Shown in pieces: positions 33,883-41,602 of a stretch of 64,000 nt of DNA (the stretch's first letter is position 1; every line of letters begins with the position of its first letter). The notes beneath the pieces were generated by a model. It was not told the origin of the DNA, did not search any database, and was given only the letters and a program-made list of their open reading frames with translations. The DNA comes from Acetobacteraceae bacterium B3987 (GTDB lineage: Bacteria > Pseudomonadota > Alphaproteobacteria > Acetobacterales > Acetobacteraceae), in contig JAFNMF010000029.1 in NCBI GenBank assembly GCA_026537415.1, forward strand, positions 62,001-126,000. Direction: 5' to 3'. Both the position numbers and the translations under genes were made by a program.

Positions 33883-35456
33883 CGCCTGCACAAGTCCTTA
33901 GTGAAGCCAACACATTAGAGCGTGTCCTGCCTACAACACGCTATTACCCGCTCCGCCATATGGCGCCCTACCCGGTGAAGGGAGGAACCAGCTGGCAGAA
34001 TGATGGGCAAAATTTTGTATTTGACCCTTATTCTGGCCTATGGCGCACCTGGGCCCTAGGCAATCCTGATTGGAAGCCAGCTGACGGGTTTCCACAAACA
34101 AGCTGGATTGAATATGCCGGCCCGGCCCTCGACCAGATGGTACCCTTAGGGGTCCGGCTGGACAGAGCAGACTATTCAGCTGACATTTATACATCTGGTT
34201 CTGTCTTTGTGGATTGGCACAACAAGCTAGGGCGAGGCCACGGAGCCGCTTGGTACTTTGTTGCTACCCTCTCTGCCGAGCATTTACAGGCACTCATGCT
34301 GCTAACGGCTCCAGCCCTTGGCACAACTCCACATGTACAAGGTATCGTCATTCCCAATGATGCCGTTCCGCCAGACCAGCGAGGGCCGGGACTGGATCTG
34401 CGTGATTGCCGGGTATTCTGGGACGATGCACATGACCAGCTAGTGCTCTCGGCCACCTGCGGGGCAAAATTCATATTTTTCGCCTCAACGGACGGCTTCA
34501 ACTGGCGGTATCTCTCCACATTGGCCGGCCCCGGCCCACTAGTGGAATGTCCGAACATGCTGCAAGTGCCATTGCACGATGCTAACGGTTCACCCACCGG
34601 GAAAACACGCTGGGTGATTCTGGGTGCCGTGCAGGGGACCTGGTCAGGTGCCACGGACAGTTTTGAATGTTGTGCTGTCTGGGTCGGTAACTGGGATGGT
34701 ACTACCTTCACCCCGGATGCAGGATATCCATTGCCTGTTGATTACGGGCCGGACAGCTATGCCAGCACGACCGGCACGGACCATCTTGGCCGACCCTTCA
34801 TGGGATATTGGCTGGGCAACTGGGAATATTGCACCAGGGTAATGCCTTTTGAAGGCTTCCAGAACATTCAGGGCCTACCACGCCAGTGCTGGTTACAGCC
34901 TGATTCCTCCGGCGTTGTGCGGCTCTTTTCTGCACCTCTGGAGACCGATCTGGATGCTTATAGCACCAGCTACGCAGGCAGTCACCAGACTCTGGACAGC
35001 ACAACGGCGTATGCATGGCCAAACCAGGCCATCCCAACTGGGAAATGCGCCCGGGTGGATATCACTCTGGAGCGGATTGGCGAAAGCTGGCCAGAAACCA
35101 TCACGTTGCAACTGCGTGCAGGAACGGTCAACGGACAGTCCTTCCATACCGACTTAACCGTAAATGGAACGACGGGAACGGTCATTCTGGACCGCTCCAA
35201 AGCTGGCTCTGAAGGACCTGCTGCACCTGTGCCTGCCTCTTGGACACGCCCTTACACCATGCCAGCCAGTCTGGGCGTAACGAGCGGCAAAACCATTACC
35301 TTGAGCGTGCTGCTGGATAGCTGCTCGGTCGAGGCATTCATCAATGGGGGACTAGGCAGCATGGCTGCGCTGATCTTCCCCCCTGACACCTGCCAGGGTC
35401 TCTCCCTGACAGCGAGCGGAACGGTTTCTGCCACCGCAACAATCCATCATTATTGA
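33879..35456 (+). CDS. GH32 family fructan hydrolase (levanase/invertase type), tail-associated candidate
   Basis: The 525-residue protein has the three GH32 catalytic motifs in order and with normal spacing. They are WQND with nucleophile Asp42, RDC with the transition-state Asp176, and ECP with acid/base Glu223. SGSVFVDW around residue 106 matches the family block SGSAVVD. A C-terminal beta-sandwich (LSVLLDSCSVEAFINGG) is also typical of GH32. There is no signal peptide. GH32 enzymes cleave beta-fructoside bonds in sucrose, levan or inulin. The gene lies between the tailspike and a fibre gene, so it is probably a virion or lysis-released depolymerase. The exact substrate is unknown. Confidence 0.9.
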   Translation: MTPAQVLSEANTLERVLPTTRYYPLRHMAPYPVKGGTSWQNDGQNFVFDPYSGLWRTWALGNPDWKPADGFPQTSWIEYAGPALDQMVPLGVRLDRADYSADIYTSGSVFVDWHNKLGRGHGAAWYFVATLSAEHLQALMLLTAPALGTTPHVQGIVIPNDAVPPDQRGPGLDLRDCRVFWDDAHDQLVLSATCGAKFIFFASTDGFNWRYLSTLAGPGPLVECPNMLQVPLHDANGSPTGKTRWVILGAVQGTWSGATDSFECCAVWVGNWDGTTFTPDAGYPLPVDYGPDSYASTTGTDHLGRPFMGYWLGNWEYCTRVMPFEGFQNIQGLPRQCWLQPDSSGVVRLFSAPLETDLDAYSTSYAGSHQTLDSTTAYAWPNQAIPTGKCARVDITLERIGESWPETITLQLRAGTVNGQSFHTDLTVNGTTGTVILDRSKAGSEGPAAPVPASWTRPYTMPASLGVTSGKTITLSVLLDSCSVEAFINGGLGSMAALIFPPDTCQGLSLTASGTVSATATIHHY

Positions 35457-35464
35457 GGTTTATT

Positions 35465-36115
35465 ATGAGCGACTTTACGCCTGGCCTTCCCACCAAGAAA
35501 ACACTCGTCTTTGTGGATAATAACGGCAACCGTTTTTCTACAGACATTGAAGTCAATCCCGGTGCCCCCGGCGCAGGAGGGACTGGTGGTGGTATCTCCC
35601 CGAATGGCGGAACAATCTCCGGAAACCTGGTCCTGGACGCTGGCAACGATGCCACGCCCTGGAGCGTTACCCCGCAAAACATCCTGCGCGTCGGCGACCA
35701 CGAGGCGCATATTTCCGGCCAGATGACTGGCGAAGGAGACCTGCAGGTCCTGCTCGGGGTGGACAATTACGCCCCATGGGTATTCCGCCCGGGCAAGCAT
35801 CTCATTTTCACCCCGACCGGGAATACTGTGGTTGAGGCGAACGATTCCGCCACAGCCCCGGTCCTGATCCAGCGTTTCAGTGTTACGGCAAAGAACGGGG
35901 ATTATGTAGCATTCCCCAAAGCCTTCAGCAGCGACACCGTGCGAGTGATTGTGCCCTCCTATTTTGACGGCACGAGCTTTGTTCTCGGTGGGACAGACCG
36001 CCAGAAACCGACTGACCGCAACGGCTTTACGCTAAGCAAATGGAGTGCTGGCCCGAACCCGGGCTGGAACAATTACGCCGATACAATGGACATTATTGCC
36101 ATCGGAGCTGGCTAA
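35465..36115 (+). CDS. Tail fibre tip protein
   Basis: GAGG seven bases before ATG 35465 sets a 216-residue product. The N-terminus (DFTPGLPTKKTLVFVDNNGNRFSTDIEVNPGAPGAGGTGGG) ends in a Gly-rich linker. The C-terminal domain (PVLIQRFSVTAKNGDYVAFPKAFSSDTVRVIVPSYFDGTS) is closely like the tip of the tailspike at 33470. It may bind receptor or sugar and may work with the GH32 enzyme encoded nine bases upstream. Confidence 0.75.
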   Translation: MSDFTPGLPTKKTLVFVDNNGNRFSTDIEVNPGAPGAGGTGGGISPNGGTISGNLVLDAGNDATPWSVTPQNILRVGDHEAHISGQMTGEGDLQVLLGVDNYAPWVFRPGKHLIFTPTGNTVVEANDSATAPVLIQRFSVTAKNGDYVAFPKAFSSDTVRVIVPSYFDGTSFVLGGTDRQKPTDRNGFTLSKWSAGPNPGWNNYADTMDIIAIGAG

Positions 36116-36144
36116 TCTATCAGTGCCTCAACCGAGGCAGTGGC

Positions 36145-36172
36145 TGGCCCTGCCACTGAACAGGCAGGGCCA
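36145..36172 (+). terminator. Hairpin after the fibre tip gene, weak terminator candidate
   Basis: A perfect 10-bp stem (36145-36154 with 36163-36172) and 8-base loop. It is followed by TATCTCTT rather than a T run, so termination may be partial. Confidence 0.5.
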
Positions 36173-36205
36173 TATCTCTTACCCCTCTATGATAAAGAAC
36201 CCATC

Positions 36206-36439
36206 ATGAACCTGTACTTCGCAGGCGGTATCCTGCTCTCCGTACTGGGGTTCCTCGGCGGTCTGGTCTGGTTCTCCAACCAGGCCGGACGCCATAGTGC
36301 CGAGGTCACCACCAGCGAGCGGGATACTGCCAACGCCAATGCCACGGCCTGCGCCACTCACGCCATGCTGGAGGCCCGCACAAACGGCGTGCGTAATATT
36401 GCTGGGCTGACGGGAGAGCTGGACCGAGGGACGTTCTGA
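36206..36439 (+). CDS. Inner-membrane spanin (Rz-like) candidate
   Basis: The 77-residue product starts MNLYFAGGILLSVLGFLGGLVWFSN, one N-terminal membrane anchor. A polar region with charged helix (RHSAEVTTSERDTANANATACATHAMLEARTNG) follows. This is short for Rz, but the next gene starts within its stop codon and encodes a clear Rz1-like lipoprotein, as in spanin pairs. The weak ribosome binding site and the short periplasmic part leave some doubt. Confidence 0.6.
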   Translation: MNLYFAGGILLSVLGFLGGLVWFSNQAGRHSAEVTTSERDTANANATACATHAMLEARTNGVRNIAGLTGELDRGTF

Positions 36440-36678
36440 TGCACGGCCTCTCCTCCCCCACGCTAGCCTTTGCCGGGGTAATGCTGGCTGCTCTGCTTTC
36501 CGGCTGCTCCTCTGCCACACTTAGACCCGTTTGCCCACCGCTGGTAACATATAACCGACAAGAGCAAGCCGCTCTCGCTGGAGAAATACGAACCCATCCC
36601 GACCTTACCGAGATGCCGCTCTTCCTCGCCGATTACGCTAATGAACGCAACGAGTTGCGAGCCGCCTGTAAACCATGA
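36439..36678 (+). CDS. Outer-membrane spanin lipoprotein (Rz1-like)
   Basis: The 79-residue product has a lipobox LLSGC with acylated Cys23. It continues CPPLVTYNRQEQAALAGEI, the signature of Rz1/LysC-type o-spanins. It would fuse outer and inner membranes at the last step of lysis. It overlaps the preceding gene by one base and is followed by a terminator. Rz and Rz1 here are end-to-end rather than nested. Confidence 0.82.
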   Translation: MHGLSSPTLAFAGVMLAALLSGCSSATLRPVCPPLVTYNRQEQAALAGEIRTHPDLTEMPLFLADYANERNELRAACKP

Positions 36679-36700
36679 CCCTCACCAAAGCCTGACCACT

Positions 36701-36725
36701 AACCGCCCTTTGAGGCGGTTTTTTT
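36701..36725 (+). terminator. Rho-independent terminator after the spanin genes
   Basis: A 7-bp GC-rich stem (36701-36707 with 36714-36720), 6-base loop and a run of seven T. Confidence 0.85.
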
Positions 36726-36741
36726 GTGACCAGAGAATTCA

Positions 36742-37044
36742 ATGACTGACCAATTCCCAACCCCTCCGCCCTTCACACCACTGAATGAGCGCATTGCAGC
36801 GTTGGAGGCCGTGCAGGCCCGTCATGATGACGACATCACGAAGCTTTCCGACAAAATCGACAATCTCGCCCGAGAGCAACGTGCTGGATTGGAGGCATTA
36901 AGCGATCAGATTGCTTCAACCATCTCCACCCGCTCCCAACTCATTACCGCTGCCATTACCGGCAGTGCAGCTTTTGGGGGCGGTGTCGCAGTGGGGCTGT
37001 ATCAACTCCTCCACACACTTAACCCCCATCTATTCGGAAGCTGA
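36742..37044 (+). CDS. Coiled-coil membrane protein, lysis region
   Basis: The 100-residue protein has a proline-rich start (TDQFPTPPPFTP) and a coiled coil (LNERIAALEAVQARHDDDITKLSDKIDNLAREQRAGLEALSDQIAS). One hydrophobic span follows near the C-terminus (LITAAITGSAAFGGGVAVGLYQLL). This plan is common beside endolysin genes and may be a holin accessory or a hemolysin-XhlA-like protein. It ends one base before the endolysin start. Function is inferred from position only. Confidence 0.65.
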   Translation: MTDQFPTPPPFTPLNERIAALEAVQARHDDDITKLSDKIDNLAREQRAGLEALSDQIASTISTRSQLITAAITGSAAFGGGVAVGLYQLLHTLNPHLFGS

Positions 37045-37045
37045 T

Positions 37046-37468
37046 ATGACACCCCGAGGCATCCGCAATAACAATCCGGGGAACTTGAACTTCGTCCATC
37101 AACCCTGCGCTGTTCTGGAACCCGGACCCAATGCCCGCTTTGCCCGTTTCTCCACGCCGGAAGACGGGCTTGCCGCCCTGCGTGACCAGCTTTGCCGCTA
37201 CATCCTAAAGGATGGCATCGACACGGTAATGAGCATCATCAGCAAATGGGCACCACCAACCGAGAATGATACTGCCGCCTATGTCCGGGGCGTAGCGCAC
37301 TCTCTGAATGTCGAACCGGATGCACAACTAGGCCAGCCTACACCCCATCTCATTGGCGGCCTGATGAACGCCATCATCCGCTTTGAGAACGGCCAGAACC
37401 CCTATGGGAGGCTAGTTGAACAGGTGGCGGCATCTTCTCCCTCATCTCACCATGATGCGACAGCCTGA
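37046..37468 (+). CDS. Endolysin, PRD1 P5-like/lysozyme-like
   Basis: GGAAG six bases before ATG 37046 sets a 140-residue product; the frame is open from 36911. It begins TPRGIRNNNPGNL, then ARFARFSTPEDGLAALRDQLCRYI, IISKWAPPTENDTAAYVRGVA and IIRFENGQNPY. This is the phage family often annotated as structural protein or lysozyme-like, with a soluble-lytic fold. It degrades peptidoglycan at lysis. It is encoded between the coiled-coil membrane gene and the holin candidate. Confidence 0.85.
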   Translation: MTPRGIRNNNPGNLNFVHQPCAVLEPGPNARFARFSTPEDGLAALRDQLCRYILKDGIDTVMSIISKWAPPTENDTAAYVRGVAHSLNVEPDAQLGQPTPHLIGGLMNAIIRFENGQNPYGRLVEQVAASSPSSHHDATA

Positions 37469-37551
37469 CCCCCTACCAGCCTCATACCTTACGATTCACC
37501 TTACTATGGCCGCCTTACTGGTGGCTCTTTCCACATCTGGAGATACCATTC

Positions 37552-37782
37552 ATGGACATCACCTCTTTCCTCACGTCTCTCCCAACCAGCATCCAGACCT
37601 ACGTCGCTTCTGTCATCATTATCTGCAATCTGATGACCGTCTTTATTCGCCCACCTGCTGCCGGGTCACGGTGGATACTACCCTATCGGCTCATCTCCAT
37701 ACTGGCACTCAATATCGGCTGGGCCAAAAACCATCTCCAGCCGGGACACCCAGAAAATGAGACATCCCATACATCTTCCTGA
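37552..37782 (+). CDS. Holin candidate, last prophage gene
   Basis: The 76-residue product has two hydrophobic stretches: [19 protein letters not shown] and [13 protein letters not shown], ending NHLQPGHP. This is the pattern of small membrane proteins encoded beside endolysins in acetic acid bacterial prophages. GGAG precedes ATG 37552. It could be the holin that controls lysis timing; the call rests on size and place. Confidence 0.65.
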   Translation: MDITSFLTSLPTSIQTYVASVIIICNLMTVFIRPPAAGSRWILPYRLISILALNIGWAKNHLQPGHPENETSHTSS

Positions 37783-37889
37783 ACAGAAAATTGCCGCCTT
37801 TACCCCGGGCGGCCCTCTCCCGTACCTTCTTATTTTTTACAATCTCCTGCTATAGCCAGGCTGAACTTACCATATCAGGTCATCCCGCC

Positions 37890-38231
37890 ATGCAGCCTCT
37901 TCTGGCCTCCTGCCTTCTGTACAGCCTCGCAGCCCTTGCCGAAATTGCAGGCTGTTTTTCCGCCTGGGCCTGGTTACGGCTAGGCAGGACACCGCTCTGG
38001 CTATTACCGGGCAGCCTCTGCCTTGGTCTGTTCGCCATCCTTCTGACCTTCAGCCCGGCTGACCATGCCGGGCGGGCTTATGCCCTTTATGGGGGAATCT
38101 ATATTGCCATCAGCCTGTTATGGGGCTGGCTCATAGAAGGAACAATTCCAGATATCTGGGACATAGCCGGAGCAGCTTTATGCCTGAGTGGGGCTATGCT
38201 CATCCTTCTAGCACCTCACGGCCGGAACTGA
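37890..38231 (+). CDS. ynfA: YnfA family inner-membrane protein
   Basis: From ATG 37890 the product has 113 residues, near the usual 108 of YnfA. Four hydrophobic spans are visible, with family blocks [44 protein letters not shown] and [16 protein letters not shown]. YnfA is related to small multidrug resistance transporters; its substrate is unclear. It is the first host gene right of the prophage and may have been picked up near the junction. Confidence 0.88.
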   Translation: MQPLLASCLLYSLAALAEIAGCFSAWAWLRLGRTPLWLLPGSLCLGLFAILLTFSPADHAGRAYALYGGIYIAISLLWGWLIEGTIPDIWDIAGAALCLSGAMLILLAPHGRN

Positions 38232-38240
38232 CCCGCCCTA

Positions 38241-38858
38241 TTAAGACCGATAGCTGAAGCGTGGCAACGTCCAGTTATACCGAATGGAAAGCAGGCGGAA
38301 GCTGATGCCAAAGACCATAGAGACAATCAGCTCTATGGTGCTGTTATCCACGATGTGGGAGCAGCACAGAAACACAACGCCCGTACTGACAGAGACCGTG
38401 CCATATAGCTCGGACCGGAACAGCAAGGGAATATCGTTGCAAAGTATGTCCCGCAGCACCCCGCCCATGCACCCTGTAATCATGCCAGAAATGATGACAC
38501 AGACCACGGACAGATGTTCCGTCATGGCGACCTGACAGCCCATCACGGTAAAAACGACCAGCCCAATGGCATCCAAAAACAGAAACAACTTGCGCAGCCT
38601 GTGCATGTGCTGGGCCACCATAATGGTGGCCAGCGCAGCAAACCCGGTAATCAGCGGATAGCTGGGATGCTTCACCCAAGAGAGAGGATAATGGTTAAGC
38701 AGCACGTCACGAATGGACCCGCCACCCAGAGCCGTAATCCACCCCAGCAGAAACACCCCGACAAGGTCCATCTCCAGCTTTCCGGCCAGTAGAGCAGCGG
38801 TCATAGCTTCGGCAATGATGGCAATAATATACAGCGTGGTATAAAGATCGAAATTCAT
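38241..38858 (-). CDS. Trimeric intracellular cation (TRIC) channel family protein
   Basis: The 205-residue protein has seven hydrophobic segments in two repeats. Each repeat carries the GGGxxRD motif: ALGGGSIRDVLLNHYPLSWV and GCMGGVLRDILCNDIPLLF. This is the bacterial TRIC/UPF0126 (YicG-like) pattern; members conduct K+ or Na+ in other bacteria. It converges on ynfA with a 9-base gap. Confidence 0.9.
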   Translation of the reverse strand: MNFDLYTTLYIIAIIAEAMTAALLAGKLEMDLVGVFLLGWITALGGGSIRDVLLNHYPLSWVKHPSYPLITGFAALATIMVAQHMHRLRKLFLFLDAIGLVVFTVMGCQVAMTEHLSVVCVIISGMITGCMGGVLRDILCNDIPLLFRSELYGTVSVSTGVVFLCCSHIVDNSTIELIVSMVFGISFRLLSIRYNWTLPRFSYRS

Positions 38859-38910
38859 GCCGATTTACCTGCCATACGCCACTCTACCAGAAAATAATGT
38901 GTTCTTGTGG

Positions 38911-39351
38911 TTAACGAACAACCAGCCGCTTATAATTAGCGAACAGAACATGCGCATCATCCTCCCCAAAGGGGGTACCTTTCTTCAGGCAAAGGATGAA
39001 GCGGTTCATAAACCGCATAGAAGCCAGTGTATCATTGGCCGCATCACCGTTAAACTTCACCATCAAGCGATTGAAGTCGCCATCAACCGCATAATACCGT
39101 TCGGAAGAGAAACACTCACAGAGGGCATGAAACTCCTTCTCCATTGAGCTAACCATCTGCCGATAAAACTGGTGAGATGCCTCAATCTCACTGTAAAACG
39201 CCTCATGCCGCGGCTCCACCCGTGGATGAGCGGTAGGAAATGGTGTCAAATCCTGCGAGAAGAGTTCATGCTTGGAAAGCCGCCCGATCTTCTTCCCCAA
39301 CTGGCGCACTTCCGCCTCATAGCCGAGCAGACTGTAAACTGAATCAACCAT
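38911..39351 (-). CDS. Protein of unknown function
   Basis: The 146-residue protein is soluble, has no signal peptide and is rich in charged helices (EAEVRQLGKKIGRLSKHELF...HEAFYSEIEASHQFYRQMVSSMEKEFHALCECFSSERYYAVDGDFNRLMVKFNGD). It ends VLFANYKRLVVR. I recognise no family. It follows the TRIC gene upstream on the same strand but 52 bases apart. The 141 bases before it hold no gene. Confidence 0.7.
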   Translation of the reverse strand: MVDSVYSLLGYEAEVRQLGKKIGRLSKHELFSQDLTPFPTAHPRVEPRHEAFYSEIEASHQFYRQMVSSMEKEFHALCECFSSERYYAVDGDFNRLMVKFNGDAANDTLASMRFMNRFILCLKKGTPFGEDDAHVLFANYKRLVVR

Positions 39352-39492
39352 AAAGATAGCTTTCCTTCTGAGCCGTCATAGCGTCCCATCGACCGGCGGA
39401 TATGACGTAACAGATATTATGATAGTGCAGAATAAGTAACATATCTGCCTACCTGACAGAATGACTTTCCCACATCAGCATGATGCCCTGCA

Positions 39493-39846
39493 TCAGTCAG
39501 GGTGGTTCAGCGACCAACAACGGGATGTCACCACATTCTGATCCGTTTCCGGATCTGGCATCGTCAAGGCACAAAGGACCGTGCTACCAGCTGCGGCGTT
39601 CTTCCCTTCACGGGAAAGGACCAACACTTCCTCACCCCCTGCCTGATGCGCCGTAATGACGTGGTAATGCTGGTTCAGTAGAGTCTCCAGAGAGTCCACG
39701 AGCGGTGCCATACGGGTCGGCACAGCCAAAGGGCTATAAGGAGCCTTGACCCCCGAAGCAGGCAGAACCAGATCAGCCGCTCCGGCTCCAACTGGAGCCA
39801 CCAAGCAGACTAACCATACCGCCCCAGATTTCCTGAACCAGCGCAT
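39493..39846 (-). CDS. Small secreted protein of unknown function
   Basis: The 117-residue product has a signal peptide (GAVWLVCLVAPVGAGAADL). The mature part contains LVDSLETLLNQHYHVITAHQAGGEEVLVLSREG and two Cys (VLCALTMPD, SRCWSLNHPD) that may pair. I recognise no family. It lies 24 bases after the secreted protein gene at 39871 on the same strand, so the two form an operon. Confidence 0.72.
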   Translation of the reverse strand: MRWFRKSGAVWLVCLVAPVGAGAADLVLPASGVKAPYSPLAVPTRMAPLVDSLETLLNQHYHVITAHQAGGEEVLVLSREGKNAAAGSTVLCALTMPDPETDQNVVTSRCWSLNHPD

Positions 39847-39870
39847 ACCCCGCTTTCCTTCCTCCTGACT

Positions 39871-40362
39871 TCAGAAAAGCTTCGCCGCAATGGCGTTGAT
39901 CTGTACCGTACCCGTAAAATAGCGGTTGGCAGGCAAGACCCCTGATGCCTGACCATCACGCATTTTTAGAACACCCCGCACCCTTGTGAAGATGGATGCT
40001 GTATGGTCGTGCGACATCCGGCTCAAACTGGCAGAAATCACGTAGCTCAGCGTGCCGTTATCATATCCACCACCATTGCCGTGGGACAGGCGCACTCTCA
40101 TGCGATACTGGCTGAGCTTATAACCGCCCTGCCCGATTGAAACCGTCTTCTGCTCCTGTTTCTGCCGGATATTCGGGCCAAGTTGTGTTTTCAACACATC
40201 CGTTGTCGAGCCATTGCCCGCCACAAGAGCTGTCGGAGACAGCTGCGCCTGTACCTCATACACACGGTCCAGCCCTTCTGCCTGAGCAACACCAGCCATT
40301 GCGCTCATAGCCAAAGCCATCATCCCGCCATACAGGCCAGCTTTCCCATATCGTGCCATCAT
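39871..40362 (-). CDS. Secreted protein of unknown function
   Basis: The frame is open to 40413, but a signal peptide (MMARYGKAGLYGG to MAGVAQAEG) and an AGGA site favour ATG 40362, giving 163 residues. The mature part is beta-rich: VYEVQAQLSPTALVAGNGS, SIGQGGYKLSQYRMRVRLSHGNGGGYDNGTLSYVISASLSRMS and FTRVRGVLKMRDGQASGVL. It is periplasmic or outer-surface. No family recognised. Co-directional with the 39493 gene. Confidence 0.72.
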   Translation of the reverse strand: MMARYGKAGLYGGMMALAMSAMAGVAQAEGLDRVYEVQAQLSPTALVAGNGSTTDVLKTQLGPNIRQKQEQKTVSIGQGGYKLSQYRMRVRLSHGNGGGYDNGTLSYVISASLSRMSHDHTASIFTRVRGVLKMRDGQASGVLPANRYFTGTVQINAIAAKLF

Positions 40363-40579
40363 CAGTCTCAAATCCTCCACATCCTTCCCGATTACCAGAC
40401 CAGCGCAAGGCATAACGCCATGGTGCTACGCTAACGGCTCTCGCTGCCAGAGAAAGAACGGCATGTCTGCCATGCTCCCTACATGAGCATCCGTAATTTT
40501 GTTTCTTACCCGAAACAGGAATCCACATTCGCACATCATGCCGTTCATGCAAATCAGGATTCTGAGAGAATGTGGCGAA

Positions 40580-41098
40580 TCATTCCGGGCTAGAACGATT
40601 ATCCAACAAAATCTGCATGAAGGTCAGATCCAACCAACGTCCGAACTTGCATCCGACCTGCTTGCACTGCCCAGCAACCGAAAAACCCAACCGTTCATGA
40701 AGGCGAATAGATCCAGAATTGCCCGATTCAATCCCAGCCACCATAGCATGATACCCTCGCTGACGGGCTTCCTCCAACAAAGCGACCATTAGAGTTCGCC
40801 CAATCCCAGCACGCTGTCTGTCCTTATGGACATAGACAGAATGTTCCACTGTATGACGATAGCCGTCCCATGCACGCCATGGCCCGAAAGTGGCATAACC
40901 GGTCACTTGGTCCTCATCATCAACAGCCACCAACACAGGCAGATTGGCCTCCTCATGAGCCTTCAGCCACGCAGCACGGTCAGAAACATCTACAACCCGT
41001 TCATTCCATATGGCCGTCGTGGTGCTGACAGCATGGTTATATATTTCAGTGATAACAGCGAGGTCCCTCTCCGCTGCTGGCCGAATTTTCATCATCAC
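40580..41098 (-). CDS. GNAT family N-acetyltransferase
   Basis: The 172-residue protein begins IRPAAERDLAVITEIYNHAVSTTTAIWNE, a pattern of phosphinothricin/methionine-derivative acetyltransferases. The acetyl-CoA motif is SVYVHKDRQRAGIGRTLMVALLEEA and the GNAT motif B is SGNSGSIRLHERLGFSVAGQCKQVGCKFGRWLDLTFMQ. It may acetylate a toxic amino acid analogue. The substrate cannot be named. The 217 bases between it and the 40362 gene start hold no gene I can support. Confidence 0.88.
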   Translation of the reverse strand: MMMKIRPAAERDLAVITEIYNHAVSTTTAIWNERVVDVSDRAAWLKAHEEANLPVLVAVDDEDQVTGYATFGPWRAWDGYRHTVEHSVYVHKDRQRAGIGRTLMVALLEEARQRGYHAMVAGIESGNSGSIRLHERLGFSVAGQCKQVGCKFGRWLDLTFMQILLDNRSSPE

Positions 41099-41290
41099 AC
41101 TCTCTTTTCCTTACCTCGGCCACTATTCAGGTACATTTAGAATGGGTGTCTTCTTCCAGTACTGGCGGCCAATGCGGCACTCTTCATATTTTTCACAGAG
41201 ACCCCGAAAAAACCATTCCTTTATTACGAAAAATTAATTACTCCTCGTCGAAAATGAACGTCTCGTTACCCCGCCTTGGAGAACAGAATC

Positions 41291-41410
41291 ATGTCGTCCT
41301 CCTGCCACTTTCTTTTCCAGCTTGCCATTACAGCCGCCCTGCTCATCGGCTTTGCAGCAGCGGGGCTGCTTAGTAGCTTGCGTAAACGCCACCCATTTCG
41401 GCGGCAGTAA
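41291..41410 (+). CDS. Short membrane peptide of 39 residues
   Basis: ATG 41291 has GGAG eight bases upstream. The product has one hydrophobic span (FLFQLAITAALLIGFAAAGLLSSL) and a basic end (RKRHPFRRQ). It precedes the PepSY membrane cluster on the same strand by about 190 bases. It may be a real short membrane protein, but there is no homology I can recognise. Confidence 0.45.
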   Translation: MSSSCHFLFQLAITAALLIGFAAAGLLSSLRKRHPFRRQ

Positions 41411-41465
41411 ATGCGGCCTGACAGAACACTAAAATAAAGCGGTTCATCAGGCCCTCCTATATCCT

Positions 41466-41478
41466 GTATAAATTATAC
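41466..41478. promoter_or_regulatory. 13-bp perfect palindrome upstream of the PepSY cluster
   Basis: GTATAA and TTATAC are separated by one A. The site lies 125 bases before the gene at 41603. It may be a regulator-binding site; iron control is plausible for PepSY clusters but is inference. Confidence 0.4.
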
Positions 41479-41602
41479 ATGTTTGACGCTTCGTTAATGC
41501 TTCCCGTAAAATCCAACCTGTAATTGAGGTCATCCGGTAACCATCTGTCTCTCCCATCGAAAGGGAATCAGCGGACCGGATGCAAGCAAAACAGGGGGGA
41601 GT

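Larger units (their letters stand above)
9097..37782. mobile_element. Complete contractile-tailed prophage without integrase or replication genes
   Basis: The order from left to right is repressor, early gene, terminase, head, neck, tail, baseplate, fibres, lysis. Structural families (DUF1073 portal, DUF2213, DUF2184, DUF4054, DUF3383 sheath, Dit-like, plug, gp138-type spike, gp25, J, DUF2612) are those of small myoviruses with simple baseplates. Host genes lie on both sides (dinB left, ynfA right). I found no integrase, transposase, replication gene or flanking direct repeat, so boundaries are set by gene content. All tail and head genes look intact. dinB could be part of the element. Confidence 0.85.

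Noticed and set aside
9054-37889. Attachment-site direct repeats flanking the prophage
   Set aside because: The sequences at 9054-9096 and 37783-37889 share only short partial matches (around GTCATC), too weak to call.
41411-41602. Possible riboswitch before the PepSY operon
   Set aside because: I compared it with cobalamin, TPP and FMN consensus elements and found no matching conserved boxes.
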